From: DASQHW01 sp038238245
GTDB lineage: Bacteria > Actinomycetota > Acidimicrobiia > IMCC26256 > PALSA-610
Length of the DNA stretch: 64,000 bases
Assembly (NCBI GenBank): GCA_038238245.1
Contig: JBBRXX010000002.1
Span: 124,001-188,000 of the forward strand
Direction of reading: 5' to 3'
How positions within the stretch are numbered: the stretch's first letter is position 1; every line of letters begins with the position of its first letter. The notes under the pieces are model-generated. The model was not told the DNA's origin, ran no database searches, and was given only the letters and a program-made list of their open reading frames with translations. Positions 7,659 to 16,934 of this stretch are shown piece after piece. The position numbers and the translations under genes are program-made.

Positions 7659-8984
7659 GTGGCGCCCTCGACCCGCTTCGCCAAGAGCGGCGACGTGCAC
7701 ATCGCGTATCAGGTGGTCGGCGACGGTCCGCTCGACCTCGTGCTCGCGTACGGGTACGGCTCCAACGTCGAGGCGCAATGGGAGTACCCCCGGTTTGCCG
7801 CGTTCCTCGACGAGCTCGCCGAGCTCGGCCGTCTGATCATCTTCGACAAGCGCGACACGGGCCTTTCGGATCGCACCGGGCACCCGGCGACACTCGAGCA
7901 GCGTGTCGACGACATGCGCGCCGTGCTCGACGCGGTCGACTCCGAGCGGTCGATCGTGATGGGCATGACCGGTGGTGCCGCGATCGCCGCAATGTTCGCC
8001 GCCACGGACCCGGCACGGGTCGAGGCCCTCGTGCTCTACGCCGCGATCGCGAACTTCGCGCGCTTGACGCAGTACCACGCCGTAGTCGGAGCTGTTGGCC
8101 CAAATGCCGAGTGGCTGGACGCGGTCGAACGCACGTGGGGTACCGGCATCACCGCACACCTCTACGCGCGGTCGATGCTCGACGAGCCGGGGTTCGTCGA
8201 CTGGTGCGCACGTTACGAGCGATCGATCGCGAGCCCCGGGAACGCGCCGGCGATGGTCTGGATGGCGTATCAATGGGACCTCACGCGGATCCTCCCGACG
8301 ATCGCCGTGCCCGCGCTCGTGCTCTGGCGTCGTGACTACTACGGCACCGACGACGCATACCGCGAGGTCGCCGAGCTGATTCCCGGCGCGCGTGGGGTCT
8401 GCCTGCCGGGTGATGATCACTGGCCGTGGGTCGGCGACTCTGCGACGCTTCTTGGCGAAGTACGGCGTTTCCTCGCGACGCGTACGAGCAGCGCGACGCC
8501 GTCCGGGCAGCTCGCGGCGGTGCTGTTCACCGACATCGTCGACTCGACCGCGCAGGCGTCGCGGCTCGGTGACAAGCGCTGGCGGGCACTGCTCGATCGC
8601 CACGATCTGGTGGCGCGAACGAACATCGAGCGCTTCCGCGGCACGTTTGTGAAGCACACGGGCGACGGGATCCTCGCTACCTTCGACGGACCGACGCGCG
8701 CGGTCCGGTGCGCGCTCGCACTCGTCGATGCCGAGCGCGAGCTCGGCATCGAGATCCGGGCCGGAGTTCACGTCGGTGAGATCGAGGCGCGGGACGGTGA
8801 CGTCGGCGGCATCGCCGTGCACATCGCGAGCCGGGTGTGCGACAAGGCGCCGCGCGGCGAGGTGTATGTCAGCCGCACGGTGCGTGACCTGATCGCGGGC
8901 TCGGGGCTCCGGATGCACATACGCGGCATGCACCAGCTGAAAGGCGTGCCCGAGGAGTGGTCGCTGTTCGCGGCGACGACATAG
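7659..8984 (+). CDS. Alpha/beta hydrolase-class III adenylate/guanylate cyclase fusion
   Basis: 441 residues. Residues 1-275 are an alpha/beta hydrolase-like domain; residues about 284-440 are a class III nucleotide cyclase catalytic domain. The cyclase metal-binding Asp residues are in LFTDIVDST (D292, with D295 nearby) and the HTGDGILATFDGP segment (D336) is intact. The hydrolase elbow reads G-M-T104-G-G, so Thr replaces the usual Ser, while the acid/His region DDHWPWVGD remains; hydrolase activity is doubtful. The architecture is common in actinobacteria and likely couples a small-molecule signal to cAMP or cGMP. GTG 7659 begins VAPSTRFAKSGDVHIAYQ. Confidence 0.88.
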   Translation: MAPSTRFAKSGDVHIAYQVVGDGPLDLVLAYGYGSNVEAQWEYPRFAAFLDELAELGRLIIFDKRDTGLSDRTGHPATLEQRVDDMRAVLDAVDSERSIVMGMTGGAAIAAMFAATDPARVEALVLYAAIANFARLTQYHAVVGAVGPNAEWLDAVERTWGTGITAHLYARSMLDEPGFVDWCARYERSIASPGNAPAMVWMAYQWDLTRILPTIAVPALVLWRRDYYGTDDAYREVAELIPGARGVCLPGDDHWPWVGDSATLLGEVRRFLATRTSSATPSGQLAAVLFTDIVDSTAQASRLGDKRWRALLDRHDLVARTNIERFRGTFVKHTGDGILATFDGPTRAVRCALALVDAERELGIEIRAGVHVGEIEARDGDVGGIAVHIASRVCDKAPRGEVYVSRTVRDLIAGSGLRMHIRGMHQLKGVPEEWSLFAATT

Positions 8985-9009
8985 GGTCCGTCCACCGAAG
9001 GGGGATCTC

Positions 9010-9579
9010 ATGACCACCGAGACACTTGAACGCGCATTTGCCAGCACCCGGCAGGTGTTATCCAACGTGAAGGACGATCAACTGTCGGATCCGAGTCCGT
9101 GCGAGTCGTGGACCGTGGGCGACGTGATCAACCACGTCATCGGCGGCAGCTTCTGGTTCGCGGCGTCGGTGAACGACGGCAAGGCTCCGCCGACTCCCGG
9201 CACCGACTTCACCGGCGGCGACAGGGTCGCGACGTACGACGACGGCATCAAGCAGGCCGTCGCCGCGTTCGGCGCCCCGGGGGCAATGGAGAAGATGGTC
9301 GAGTTGCCGTTCGGCACGCTTCCCGGCGCCTTCTTCATCCAGATCGCGACGACCGACGCGTTCGCGCACGGCTGGGACCTTGCCAAGGCCACGGGACAGT
9401 CGACCGATCTCGATCCCGAGGTCGCGACGCAGCTGCTCGAAGGCGCGCGCGCGTTCATCCAGCCCGCGTTCCGCGGCGAGGACACCAAGTCACCCTTCGG
9501 GCTGGAACAGCAGCCGCCCGCCAACGCGACCGCTGCCGACAAGCTGGCCGCGTTCCTCGGCCGAATCTGCGAGAGCTAA
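9010..9579 (+). CDS. TIGR03086-family DinB/mycothiol-type metal-binding protein
   Basis: 189-residue protein of the TIGR03086 group within the DinB/MDMPI superfamily. It has the N-terminal PSPCESWTVGDVINHVIGGS helix with a metal-ligand His and the second motif TTDAFAHGWDLAKATG. Relatives use a three-His metal site and mycothiol or similar thiols for transfer or isomerisation. Unlike most neighbours it has a good Shine-Dalgarno sequence (AGGGGGA, 8 nt upstream) and a TAGGGT box at 8982. Its stop shares a 4-nt overlap with the convergent malonyl-CoA decarboxylase gene. Confidence 0.87.
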   Translation: MTTETLERAFASTRQVLSNVKDDQLSDPSPCESWTVGDVINHVIGGSFWFAASVNDGKAPPTPGTDFTGGDRVATYDDGIKQAVAAFGAPGAMEKMVELPFGTLPGAFFIQIATTDAFAHGWDLAKATGQSTDLDPEVATQLLEGARAFIQPAFRGEDTKSPFGLEQQPPANATAADKLAAFLGRICES

Positions 9580-10916
9580 TCGGCGAGCAGGTCGCGCACT
9601 GCTGACGAGGCAGGCACCTCACCGCGTGCCGCGTACGCTTCGGCGCGTTCGGCGATCCGGTCGTCCTCGTACAGGTAGTTGGCCATCACGCCGAACGCGC
9701 GCGATCGTCCGACGGGTGACGGATCCGCCATCCAGTTGATGCGTTCAACGCCTGCACCGTTCGCAAGATGGAAGTTCGCGACCGGATCGAGCACGCGTCC
9801 CTCGTGGGCCGTCGTGAGATACCGGGCGCACAGCGCCAGCAACGCGGGCCGGATCGCCTCGTCGCTCTCCCATTCGACGTCGCCGAGACGTGCGAGCACC
9901 CGCCCCGGCTCGGCCGGTAACAGCTCTTGCTCTCCTTCGGTGAGCGCGCCACCCATCTCGCCGAGCTCATGTTCCACCCACGACCGGAAGGTCGGAATCG
10001 GCGACAGCGTGACGAACCGGCGTAGCCCCGGGAGGTCGAGCCGCAACGCCTCGACGACCTGCTTGATGAGTGCAGTCCCGAGGTTGACGCCTGCAAGCCC
10101 GGGCTGACAGTTCGAGATCGAGTAGAAGACCGCGGTCTCGGCGCGGTCAACGTCGAGCTCGGGGGCGCGGGCGTCGAGCAGCGGCGGCAGCATCGTCGGG
10201 ATCCCGGAGGTGAGCGCAACCTCCACGAACACGAGCGGCTCGTTGGGCATCGCGGGATGGAAGAACGCGTAACAGCGGCGGTCGGAGTCGAGCCGGTTCT
10301 TCAAATCGTCCCACGAGCTGATCGCGTGCACGGCTTCGTATGCGATGAGCTTCTCGAGCAGCGCCGCGGGCGCGTCCCACGTGATGCGCCGCAACGTGAG
10401 AAGACCGACGTCGAACAGCGTCGCAATCTGTGCCTTGAGCTCGCGGTCGAGATCCGCGAGACCGTCGTCGCCGTCCGCGAGGCGCAAGATGTCGGCGCGC
10501 AGGTCGACGAGGAACTTCACGCCGCCCTCCAGGCCGGTGACGAGGCGGAGCAGTGACGCCGCGGGCGGAACGAGCGCGTCGCGGAGATGCCGCTCCGCCG
10601 ATCGGCGTTCGTCACTCAGACGCACCGCGCGCATCGCCTCGTCGACCACTGCGGGGTCGGTCCAGAATTCGCGCGCGAGCATGTCGAGGAAGTTCCGGCG
10701 GCCGGTATCGGACAACGTGATGTAGGCGTCGGCGATCGCGGCGGCCTCCGCCCGCTGGGTCATCGTGTCGTGCAGGCGCAGGAGGTCGGCGACGACTTCG
10801 CGGATACGCGCGACGTCGCGCTCGGGCAGGCTCGGTGCGAGGTCGAGCGCGACAAGTCCGGGCTTGCGCCGCAAACCGCGGCGCAACAACCGGTCGAGGA
10901 ATCGCCGCTGCGCCAT
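9576..10916 (-). CDS. Malonyl-CoA decarboxylase
   Basis: 446-residue protein of the MLYCD family, which converts malonyl-CoA to acetyl-CoA and CO2. An N-terminal helical bundle (about 1-200) is followed by the GNAT-like catalytic domain. Visible landmarks are HPAMPNEPLVFVEVAL (220-235), FYSISNCQPGLAGVNLG (264-280), the predicted catalytic Ser305 in LSPIPTFR and His383 in NFHLANGAGVERINWMAD. It lies 21 bp downstream of the amidohydrolase on the same strand and is probably co-transcribed. In this lipid-active genome it may recycle malonyl-CoA or remove it as an inhibitor. Confidence 0.93.
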   Translation of the reverse strand: MAQRRFLDRLLRRGLRRKPGLVALDLAPSLPERDVARIREVVADLLRLHDTMTQRAEAAAIADAYITLSDTGRRNFLDMLAREFWTDPAVVDEAMRAVRLSDERRSAERHLRDALVPPAASLLRLVTGLEGGVKFLVDLRADILRLADGDDGLADLDRELKAQIATLFDVGLLTLRRITWDAPAALLEKLIAYEAVHAISSWDDLKNRLDSDRRCYAFFHPAMPNEPLVFVEVALTSGIPTMLPPLLDARAPELDVDRAETAVFYSISNCQPGLAGVNLGTALIKQVVEALRLDLPGLRRFVTLSPIPTFRSWVEHELGEMGGALTEGEQELLPAEPGRVLARLGDVEWESDEAIRPALLALCARYLTTAHEGRVLDPVANFHLANGAGVERINWMADPSPVGRSRAFGVMANYLYEDDRIAERAEAYAARGEVPASSAVRDLLAD

Positions 10917-10937
10917 TAGCGTGCGAACCGGGTGTGG

Positions 10938-12653
10938 TCAGCCACCGGGGACGGTTACCGACTCGCTGTCGCGGCCCGAGCGCAGCAACGTGCCGGGACG
11001 AGCCTCGGTGAACTCGCCGTGGTCGACGATCTCGGTGCCGTTCACGATGACGTGGTCGATGCCGTCCGCGCCACCGTAGAGGCGGGGCGCGCCCGTCGGG
11101 AGATCGAACCGCATGCGCACCGGTTGCGCGCCGACGGTCTCGGGATCGATGACCACGACGTCGGCGTGCCAGCCCGCGGCGAGGCGGCCCCGTTCCTTCA
11201 GCCCGTACAGCCGCGCGGGGACGTCGGTGAGCAGGTTGATCGCTTCCTCGATCGGCATGAGCTTGCGCGCTCGTACCGGCTGGCCGAGCAGCACGGTCGA
11301 GTAGTTGAAGGTCGCGAGGAAGTCGAGGTGCGCGCCTGCATCGCTCGCGCCGATGATCGTGCGCGAATCACGCCACACCTTCATCCGCGCCTCCCACGTT
11401 TCGTCGTCGTCGGGCCGGGACGGGAACCCGAAGCCGGTCATCAGGTCGTCGGCGACGACGATGTCGCAGAGCGCGTCGAACTCGTCGACGCCGCGCGCGG
11501 TGGCGATCTCGGAGACTTGCTTGCCTTCCCACTTCTTGTTCTCGGGCGTGAACGTCTCGCTGATCACGTAGATGCCCCAGTTCGACACCTTGAACCCGGT
11601 GGTCGGCTGGAGCGCGGCCTCCGCGAGCATCTTGCGGCTGTCGACCGACGCGAGCATTGCCTTCTTCTCGTCGTGGGGGAGGGCCATGGGCTTTTCCCAC
11701 CCGGGAATCGTGTCGAGCAGGAAGCCGCTGTCGAAGCAGATGCGCGGGGAGGGCGTGAACGGCACCGTCAACGCGAGCACCCGCGCGCCGCGCTCGGTCG
11801 CGTAGTCGGACGCAGCCAGGTTGTGCTCGGTCGTGGCCTCACTGCCCTTGCCCACGAACAGCACATTCCAGTTGATCGGACGATTGGCGGCGAGCGACAT
11901 ACGCGTCAGCAGGTCGGGGGCGAAATCCTCGAAGAGACCGACGCACGGGATGAACTCCAGCGTCGTGCCCGGGTGCTCGCGCACGACGCGGCACAGCGCC
12001 AGGATCTCGTCCTCGCTCGCGTACCGCGACGGCACCATGTCGCCGGCCGCGTCGTTGTGCGTGCGCGCCCAACTCGACGAGAAGCCCATGCCGCCGGCCG
12101 CGAGACTGGCGTCGAGCAGCTGTTGCATGGCGCTGAGATCGTCGGCGGTTGCCTCACCCTTCGTCGCGCGCTCACCCATCACCACCCGCCGGATCGTCGA
12201 GTGGCCGACGAGGAAGCCCGCGTTCGGCGCGAGCGTCCCATCGATCTTGCCGAGGTACTCGCCGAAGCTGCGCCAGTTCCACGGCACACCTTCTTGCAGC
12301 GCGCCGACGGGCATCCCTTCCACCCGGGCGAGCATGTGCAGCAGATAGTCCGCGTGCTCGGGGCCGAGCGGCGCGATCGTGAAGCCACAGTTGCCGCCGA
12401 TGACCGTTGTCACACCGTGCAGCGGCGACGGTGACAACGTCGTGTCCCAGAACGCTTGCGCGTCATAGTGCGTGTGTATGTCGACGAAGCCAGGCGCCAC
12501 GACCTTGCCGTCGGCATCGATCGTGCGGGTCGCGTTGTCGTCGAAATCGCCGATCGCCGCGATGTGGCCGTCCTTGATCCCGACGTCGGCTCGTCGGCCG
12601 GGCGTGCCGGTGCCGTCCACGACCGTGCCGTTGCGGATGATCAGATCGAACAT
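10938..12653 (-). CDS. Amidohydrolase, N-acyl-D-amino-acid deacylase/D-aminoacylase family
   Basis: 571-residue metal-dependent hydrolase. The composite beta sandwich starts MFDLIIRNGTVVDGTGTPGR. The HxH metal motif is in GFVDIHTHYDAQAFWD (about residues 54-69), and the distal Asp is in GASDAGAH, as in D-aminoacylases. These enzymes hydrolyse N-acyl-D-amino acids or related amides; the substrate here is uncertain. ATG 12653 is chosen over an upstream in-frame ATG that would run into the divergent SDR promoter. It heads a probable two-gene operon with malonyl-CoA decarboxylase. Confidence 0.88.
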   Translation of the reverse strand: MFDLIIRNGTVVDGTGTPGRRADVGIKDGHIAAIGDFDDNATRTIDADGKVVAPGFVDIHTHYDAQAFWDTTLSPSPLHGVTTVIGGNCGFTIAPLGPEHADYLLHMLARVEGMPVGALQEGVPWNWRSFGEYLGKIDGTLAPNAGFLVGHSTIRRVVMGERATKGEATADDLSAMQQLLDASLAAGGMGFSSSWARTHNDAAGDMVPSRYASEDEILALCRVVREHPGTTLEFIPCVGLFEDFAPDLLTRMSLAANRPINWNVLFVGKGSEATTEHNLAASDYATERGARVLALTVPFTPSPRICFDSGFLLDTIPGWEKPMALPHDEKKAMLASVDSRKMLAEAALQPTTGFKVSNWGIYVISETFTPENKKWEGKQVSEIATARGVDEFDALCDIVVADDLMTGFGFPSRPDDDETWEARMKVWRDSRTIIGASDAGAHLDFLATFNYSTVLLGQPVRARKLMPIEEAINLLTDVPARLYGLKERGRLAAGWHADVVVIDPETVGAQPVRMRFDLPTGAPRLYGGADGIDHVIVNGTEIVDHGEFTEARPGTLLRSGRDSESVTVPGG

Positions 12654-12676
12654 GCTCCAACTATTGTCCACCCGGC

Positions 12677-13462
12677 ATGGGTGACGCACTCCTGAATCGT
12701 GTCGCGATCGTCACGGGCGCGTCGCGGGGGATCGGTGCCGCGATCGCGCGCCGCCTCGCCGGCGAAGGCGCGCGCGTCGCGCTGGTCGCCCGGTCGCTGG
12801 AACCCGGCTCGGGCGGCCATCTCGCAGGCTCCCTCCGGGAGACCGCCGCCGGCATCGTCGAGCACGGCGGGGTCGCCGAACCGATCGTCGCCGACCTCTC
12901 GGACCCGGCGTGTGACCGGGCTGCGATCGTCGCCGACACCGAGGCGGCACTCGGTCCCGTCGACATCCTCGTGAACAACGCGGCCGCATGCTTCTATCTC
13001 TCGATCGACGAGACCTCGGAACGACGCTTGCGGGTCGCCTACGAGGTGAACGTGATCACCCCGTATCTGTTGACGAAGGCCGTCGTCCCCGGCATGCGCG
13101 AGCGCGGCGAGGGATGGATCGTGAACATCACGAGCGCGATCGTCGATACCGAACACCTCGAAAGCCCGCAGCAGGCGCGCTCGTCGACCTACGCCCCGAG
13201 CAAGGCTGCGCTCGACCGGCTCACCGTGTCGTTCGCGAGCGAGCTGCGGGATACCGGTATCGCGGTGAACGCGCTCGCGCCCGAGCGCGCGGTTGCGACC
13301 GAGGGTGCGACCGCGGTGATGGCCCTTCCCGATGAATGGTGTGAACCGGTCGAGCGGATGGCCGACGCGTCGCTGGCGCTGTGCACGTGCGACGCGACGT
13401 CACAGAACGGCATGGTCGTGCGGTCCGGCCCATACCTCAGGTCACGCGGGCTGCTCGCGTGA
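12677..13462 (+). CDS. Short-chain dehydrogenase/reductase (SDR)
   Basis: 261-residue NAD(P)-dependent oxidoreductase with a Rossmann fold: cofactor motif TGASRGIG (about 14-21), structural NNA in ILVNNAAAC, and active-site S...YAPSK (Y about 173). The tail PYLRSRGLLA differs from classical SDRs. It starts at ATG 12677, 9 nt after TATTGT (12662-12667), and is divergent from the amidohydrolase. Its stop overlaps the next SDR's start (GTGA), so the two SDRs are translationally coupled and probably act in one pathway. Confidence 0.9.
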   Translation: MGDALLNRVAIVTGASRGIGAAIARRLAGEGARVALVARSLEPGSGGHLAGSLRETAAGIVEHGGVAEPIVADLSDPACDRAAIVADTEAALGPVDILVNNAAACFYLSIDETSERRLRVAYEVNVITPYLLTKAVVPGMRERGEGWIVNITSAIVDTEHLESPQQARSSTYAPSKAALDRLTVSFASELRDTGIAVNALAPERAVATEGATAVMALPDEWCEPVERMADASLALCTCDATSQNGMVVRSGPYLRSRGLLA

Positions 13463-14190
13463 AGATCGCGCTCGTGACCGGCGGCGCCAGCGGCATCGGG
13501 CAGGCGACTGCACGCGTGCTCGCCGCGCGTGGCGCACACGTCGTGGTCGCCGATGTCGACGAAAGGGGTGCACGGATCACGGCCGACGAAGTCGGTGGCG
13601 AGTCGGTAGCTGTCGACGTTGCGGACGATGCGTCGGTCGAGGCGATGGTCGCGTTCTGCATCGATCGCTTCGGTGGCCTCGACTGGGCCTGCAACATCGC
13701 CGGCATCTCGCCCGAGGTGAAGCCGTTCGCCGAGCACACGGCCGCCGAATGGCAGCGAACCATTGACGTGAACCTGACCGGTGTTTTCTTCTGCATGCAG
13801 CACGAGCTTCGGCAGATGACCGCGCAAGGACGCGGTGGTGCGATCGTCAACATGGCGTCGGCCGCGGGCGTCGTGCCGGCACCGGGCCAGCCGCAATACA
13901 CCGCCGCCAAGCACGGTGTGCTCGGTCTCACGAAACAGGCCGCGCAAGAATTTGCCCGCAGTGGAATCCGGGTGAACGCCGTGTTGCCCGGACAGACGGA
14001 GACGGCGCCGATGCGTGCGTACCTCGACGCACTGCCGGACCAGGGTGAGAAAATGGCGCGGCGCCTGCCCATGGGCCGCCTCGCCGCCCCCGAGGAGATC
14101 GCGAACGCGGTCGCATGGCTCTGCTCCGACGAGGCGAGCTACGTGAACGGCGTGTCCCTGGTCGTCGACGGCGGTCTGATCGTCCGCTGA
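13459..14190 (+). CDS. Short-chain dehydrogenase/reductase (SDR), FabG-like
   Basis: 243-residue classical SDR starting at GTG 13459 (VKIALVTGGASGIG). The cofactor motif TGGASGIG is at 7-14, the catalytic Ser lies in IVNMASAAG, and the Tyr-Lys pair in QYTAAKHGVLGL; the C-terminus YVNGVSLVVDGGL is typical. The start overlaps the previous SDR's stop. The substrate is likely a hydroxyacyl or small alcohol and cannot be assigned. Confidence 0.92.
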   Translation: MKIALVTGGASGIGQATARVLAARGAHVVVADVDERGARITADEVGGESVAVDVADDASVEAMVAFCIDRFGGLDWACNIAGISPEVKPFAEHTAAEWQRTIDVNLTGVFFCMQHELRQMTAQGRGGAIVNMASAAGVVPAPGQPQYTAAKHGVLGLTKQAAQEFARSGIRVNAVLPGQTETAPMRAYLDALPDQGEKMARRLPMGRLAAPEEIANAVAWLCSDEASYVNGVSLVVDGGLIVR

Positions 14191-14234
14191 GCCGCCCTCG
14201 ACACGGTTGCACCCGGCGTTCGATACTTGCAGGC

Positions 14235-15128
14235 GTGTCGGGCAGGGTCATTGCGGCAACCATCCTCTCGGTCGCGACCGCGTTCCTCTACTCGTTGAGC
14301 AACGTCCTCGAGATGCTGGAAGCCGAGCAGATCCCCGACGAGTACGCATTGCGCATGGGACTGATGACGCGACTCGTCAAGCGGCCGCGTTGGTTGCTCG
14401 GCCTTCTCGCGGACTTTCTCGGTTTCGCGACGCAGGCCGCGGCGCTCGGTCTCGCAGCTGTTGTGTTCGTGGAGCCGATCCTCGCGTCAGGGATCCTGAT
14501 GGCGATCTTTCTCGGCGCCGCGTTCACCCACAAGCCCGTCCATCGCTCCGACATCGTCGCCGCGCTCGTGCTCTCGGCCGGGCTCGCCGTCTTCCTCTAC
14601 GAAGTGTCGCCGACGGGCGGCGCAGACGTGGGTGAGCTCGCGCGGTGGCTGGTCGCCGGTCCGATCGCATGCGCGGTGATCCTGGTGTGCATGACGCTCG
14701 GCCGGAACACCACCGGTCCGTGGCGCGGCGCGTCGCTCGGTGTCGCGGCCGGCATCTCGTTCGGTATTGCCGCGGTGCTCACCAAGACACTGATGCACTA
14801 CCTCGGCGACGGCGTGTTCGCCTGGGTGAACCACTGGGAGCCGTACGGGCTCGCCGCGTTCGCGATCGGCGGTGTCGTCCTGACCCAGAGCGCGTTGCAG
14901 ACCGGCGCACTCGGCGCGGCCGTCGGCGCGCAGGAGGCGATGGCGCCGATCTCGGCGGCGATCTTCGGGCTCGTGCTGTTGCATGAGGAGGTCGCGGCGC
15001 AGAACGGCATCCAGATCTTCCTGGTGTCGTGCTCGCTCATCGCAGTGCTCGGTGGCATCGCGATGCTGGCGCGCGCGGAGGAGCGGTTGCTCGGTGATGC
15101 CGCTGAGCCGCGCGCCGAGGTGCGCTGA
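14235..15128 (+). CDS. DMT/NIPA-like membrane transporter
   Basis: 297-residue integral membrane protein with about nine or ten hydrophobic segments, matching the DMT superfamily (EamA/NIPA-like): FLYSLSNVLEMLEAEQ at the N-terminus, two repeated halves and GAVGAQEAMAPISAAIFGLVLL-like helices near the C-terminus. The transported substrate is unknown; NIPA relatives carry Mg2+, others metabolites. GTG 14235 is preferred because the first membrane helix begins right after it and the box GATACT lies 7 nt upstream. Confidence 0.8.
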   Translation: MSGRVIAATILSVATAFLYSLSNVLEMLEAEQIPDEYALRMGLMTRLVKRPRWLLGLLADFLGFATQAAALGLAAVVFVEPILASGILMAIFLGAAFTHKPVHRSDIVAALVLSAGLAVFLYEVSPTGGADVGELARWLVAGPIACAVILVCMTLGRNTTGPWRGASLGVAAGISFGIAAVLTKTLMHYLGDGVFAWVNHWEPYGLAAFAIGGVVLTQSALQTGALGAAVGAQEAMAPISAAIFGLVLLHEEVAAQNGIQIFLVSCSLIAVLGGIAMLARAEERLLGDAAEPRAEVR

Positions 15129-15131
15129 CGC

Positions 15132-15524
15132 CTACTTCCCCTCGCTCACGACCATGAGCAGCCCGCCGAGCATGCCGACGTTCTTCAGGAAGTGAACCGT
15201 CTGTTGCGCCTTGGCCGACGGGTCCTGCTCCTCCCAGAAGCGGTGCCCGGCAAGCGTCGTCGGTACCAGCGAGCCCGCGAGCGCCAGGCCCGCGAGACGC
15301 GGCATCACGCCGAGCGCGAGCGCGATGCCGGCGCCGACCTGGACCGCGCCGTTGAAACGGACGAGCTGCACGGTGTCGGCATCCACGCCGGCCGCGTCGG
15401 CGATCTTGGGTGCGACCGGCTCGGCCCGCCGCGCCTTCGACTTGGGGTTTCGGACGGCGTCGAGGCCGCCGTAGACGAACATTCCGGCCAGCATCGGGCG
15501 GGCAACACTTCGGAGTAGACGCAT
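15132..15524 (-). CDS. DoxX-family membrane protein
   Basis: 130-residue four-helix membrane protein of the DoxX group: MLAGMFVYGGLDAVRNP, VRFNGAVQVGAGIALALG, LAGLALAGSLVPTTLAGHRFWE and HFLKNVGMLGGLLMVV. Relatives in actinobacteria are linked to redox or thiol stress in the membrane. The frame is open far upstream, but this start (ATG 15524) sits between the small membrane protein and the convergent transporter. Confidence 0.85.
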   Translation of the reverse strand: MRLLRSVARPMLAGMFVYGGLDAVRNPKSKARRAEPVAPKIADAAGVDADTVQLVRFNGAVQVGAGIALALGVMPRLAGLALAGSLVPTTLAGHRFWEEQDPSAKAQQTVHFLKNVGMLGGLLMVVSEGK

Positions 15525-15541
15525 GCGGTCGTCTCTACCCA

Positions 15542-15733
15542 CTAGGTGCGCCGAAGGCACCACCGCGCCCAGAGCGGGCCGAATCCGAGGACGACGGCCT
15601 GGCCCACGGCGTACCCCGGGCTGTGCGTGATCCCGTACGTCACGATCGAGACGAGCGCGGCGGCAAGATACGCGGCGAGAAGTATGTGCCGCCCTTCGGC
15701 GGTCAGCAGGAGCCGGCGTCCGAGCTCGCCCAT
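15542..15733 (-). CDS. Small hypothetical membrane protein, 63 aa
   Basis: 63-residue protein with two hydrophobic stretches (HILLAAYLAAALVSIVTYG and YAVGQAVVLGFGPLWARW). No family recognised. A TAGGAT box (15743-15748, minus strand) lies 9 nt before ATG 15733, which supports expression as a leaderless mRNA. It precedes the DoxX gene by 17 bp and is probably co-transcribed with it. Confidence 0.55.
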   Translation of the reverse strand: MGELGRRLLLTAEGRHILLAAYLAAALVSIVTYGITHSPGYAVGQAVVLGFGPLWARWCLRRT

Positions 15734-15754
15734 GAGCTCGTGATCCTACGCGCC

Positions 15755-15767
15755 TAGCCTGACGGCG
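15755..15767 (+). promoter_or_regulatory. Leaderless promoter (-10 TAGCCT) for P450 at 15768
   Basis: TAGCCT at 15755-15760 lies 7 nt before the GTG start; no Shine-Dalgarno sequence is present. Confidence 0.55.
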
Positions 15768-16931
15768 GTGGTCCGCTTCAACCCGTACGCGTACGAGTTC
15801 CACGACGACCCGTTCCCGGTGTACAAGCAGCTGCGCGACGACGCGCCCTGCTACCACGACGAAGCGCTCGGGTTCTGGGCGCTCTCCCGCTACGCGGACG
15901 TGGTGGCCGCGTTGCACGATCCCGACACGTACTGCAGTCGCTACGGGATCACGCTGGAGAGCGGCAACCCGCTCCCGATGCTGCTGACGACCGACCCGCC
16001 CGAACAGACGCGGCTGCGTCGCTTGGTGAGCCGCGCGTTCACGCCCCGGCGCATCACCGAGCTCGAACAGCCGGTCCGCGCGCTCTCGACGACCTATCTC
16101 GGTGCACTCGGCGATCGGGCGGAGATCGACCTCATCGGGGACTACGCCGCGCTCTTGCCGATGGACGTCATCGCGAAACTCCTCGGCGTTCCCGATGGCG
16201 ACCAGCAACAGCTCCGGAAGTGGAGCGACGCGTTGCTGCACCGCGAGGAAGGCAGGCCCGACGTGACCCCCGAGGGCGTCGAGGCGGCGACGCATCTCTA
16301 CCGGTACTTCAGCGCGTTCGTGACGGATCGGCGCGCCCACCCAGGTGGTGACGACTTCACCGCCGCGCTCATCGCGGCCGACTCCGACGGTGAGCGGCTG
16401 AGCGACGAGCAGGTGGTCGGCTTCTGCTTCCTGCTGATCATCGCCGGGAACGAGACCACGACCAAGCTGCTCGGCAACTGCCTGCTCGCGCTGCAGCGTT
16501 TCCCCGGTGAACGCCAGAAGGTCGTCGGCGACCAAAGCCGTATCCCGGACGCGGTAGAGGAGACGTTGCGCTACGAAGGTTCGACGCAGGTGATGGCGCG
16601 CACGTTGACACAGCCGGTGGAGCTTCATGGCGCGCGCATGCCCGCCGGCGACAAAGTGCTCCTGCTCCTCGGGTCCGGCAATCGTGACGAGCGCGTGTGG
16701 CGGGCCCCGGACGTGTTCGACATCGACCGCCCGTGGCCCACGCATCACCTCGGATTCGGCCACGGGATCCACGTGTGCCTCGGGGCCGCGTTGGCTCGCC
16801 TCGAGATGCGGATCAGCCTGGAAGAGTTCCTCGCCCGGTACCCGAGGTACGAGATCGACGGCTCGAGGCTGGAGCGGGTGCACTCCGGCAACGTCCGCGG
16901 TTATTCGCGGATGCCCACGCAGCTGGGGTGA
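15768..16931 (+). CDS. Cytochrome P450
   Basis: 387-residue soluble class I bacterial P450, a haem monooxygenase. The I-helix oxygen motif is AGNETT (226-231), the K-helix ExxR is EETLR (264-268), and the haem loop FGHGIHVCLGAALARLE has the cysteine ligand C337. The substrate is unknown. No ferredoxin or reductase lies beside it, so redox partners must be encoded elsewhere. A SnoaL-like gene follows after 3 bp in the same operon. Confidence 0.95.
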   Translation: MVRFNPYAYEFHDDPFPVYKQLRDDAPCYHDEALGFWALSRYADVVAALHDPDTYCSRYGITLESGNPLPMLLTTDPPEQTRLRRLVSRAFTPRRITELEQPVRALSTTYLGALGDRAEIDLIGDYAALLPMDVIAKLLGVPDGDQQQLRKWSDALLHREEGRPDVTPEGVEAATHLYRYFSAFVTDRRAHPGGDDFTAALIAADSDGERLSDEQVVGFCFLLIIAGNETTTKLLGNCLLALQRFPGERQKVVGDQSRIPDAVEETLRYEGSTQVMARTLTQPVELHGARMPAGDKVLLLLGSGNRDERVWRAPDVFDIDRPWPTHHLGFGHGIHVCLGAALARLEMRISLEEFLARYPRYEIDGSRLERVHSGNVRGYSRMPTQLG

Positions 16932-16934
16932 CGC

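Noticed and set aside
7350..9065. A 571-codon minus-strand frame opposite the cyclase fusion
   Set aside because: Arg/His/Val-rich antisense shadow with no domain signals; the plus strand has a complete fusion protein.
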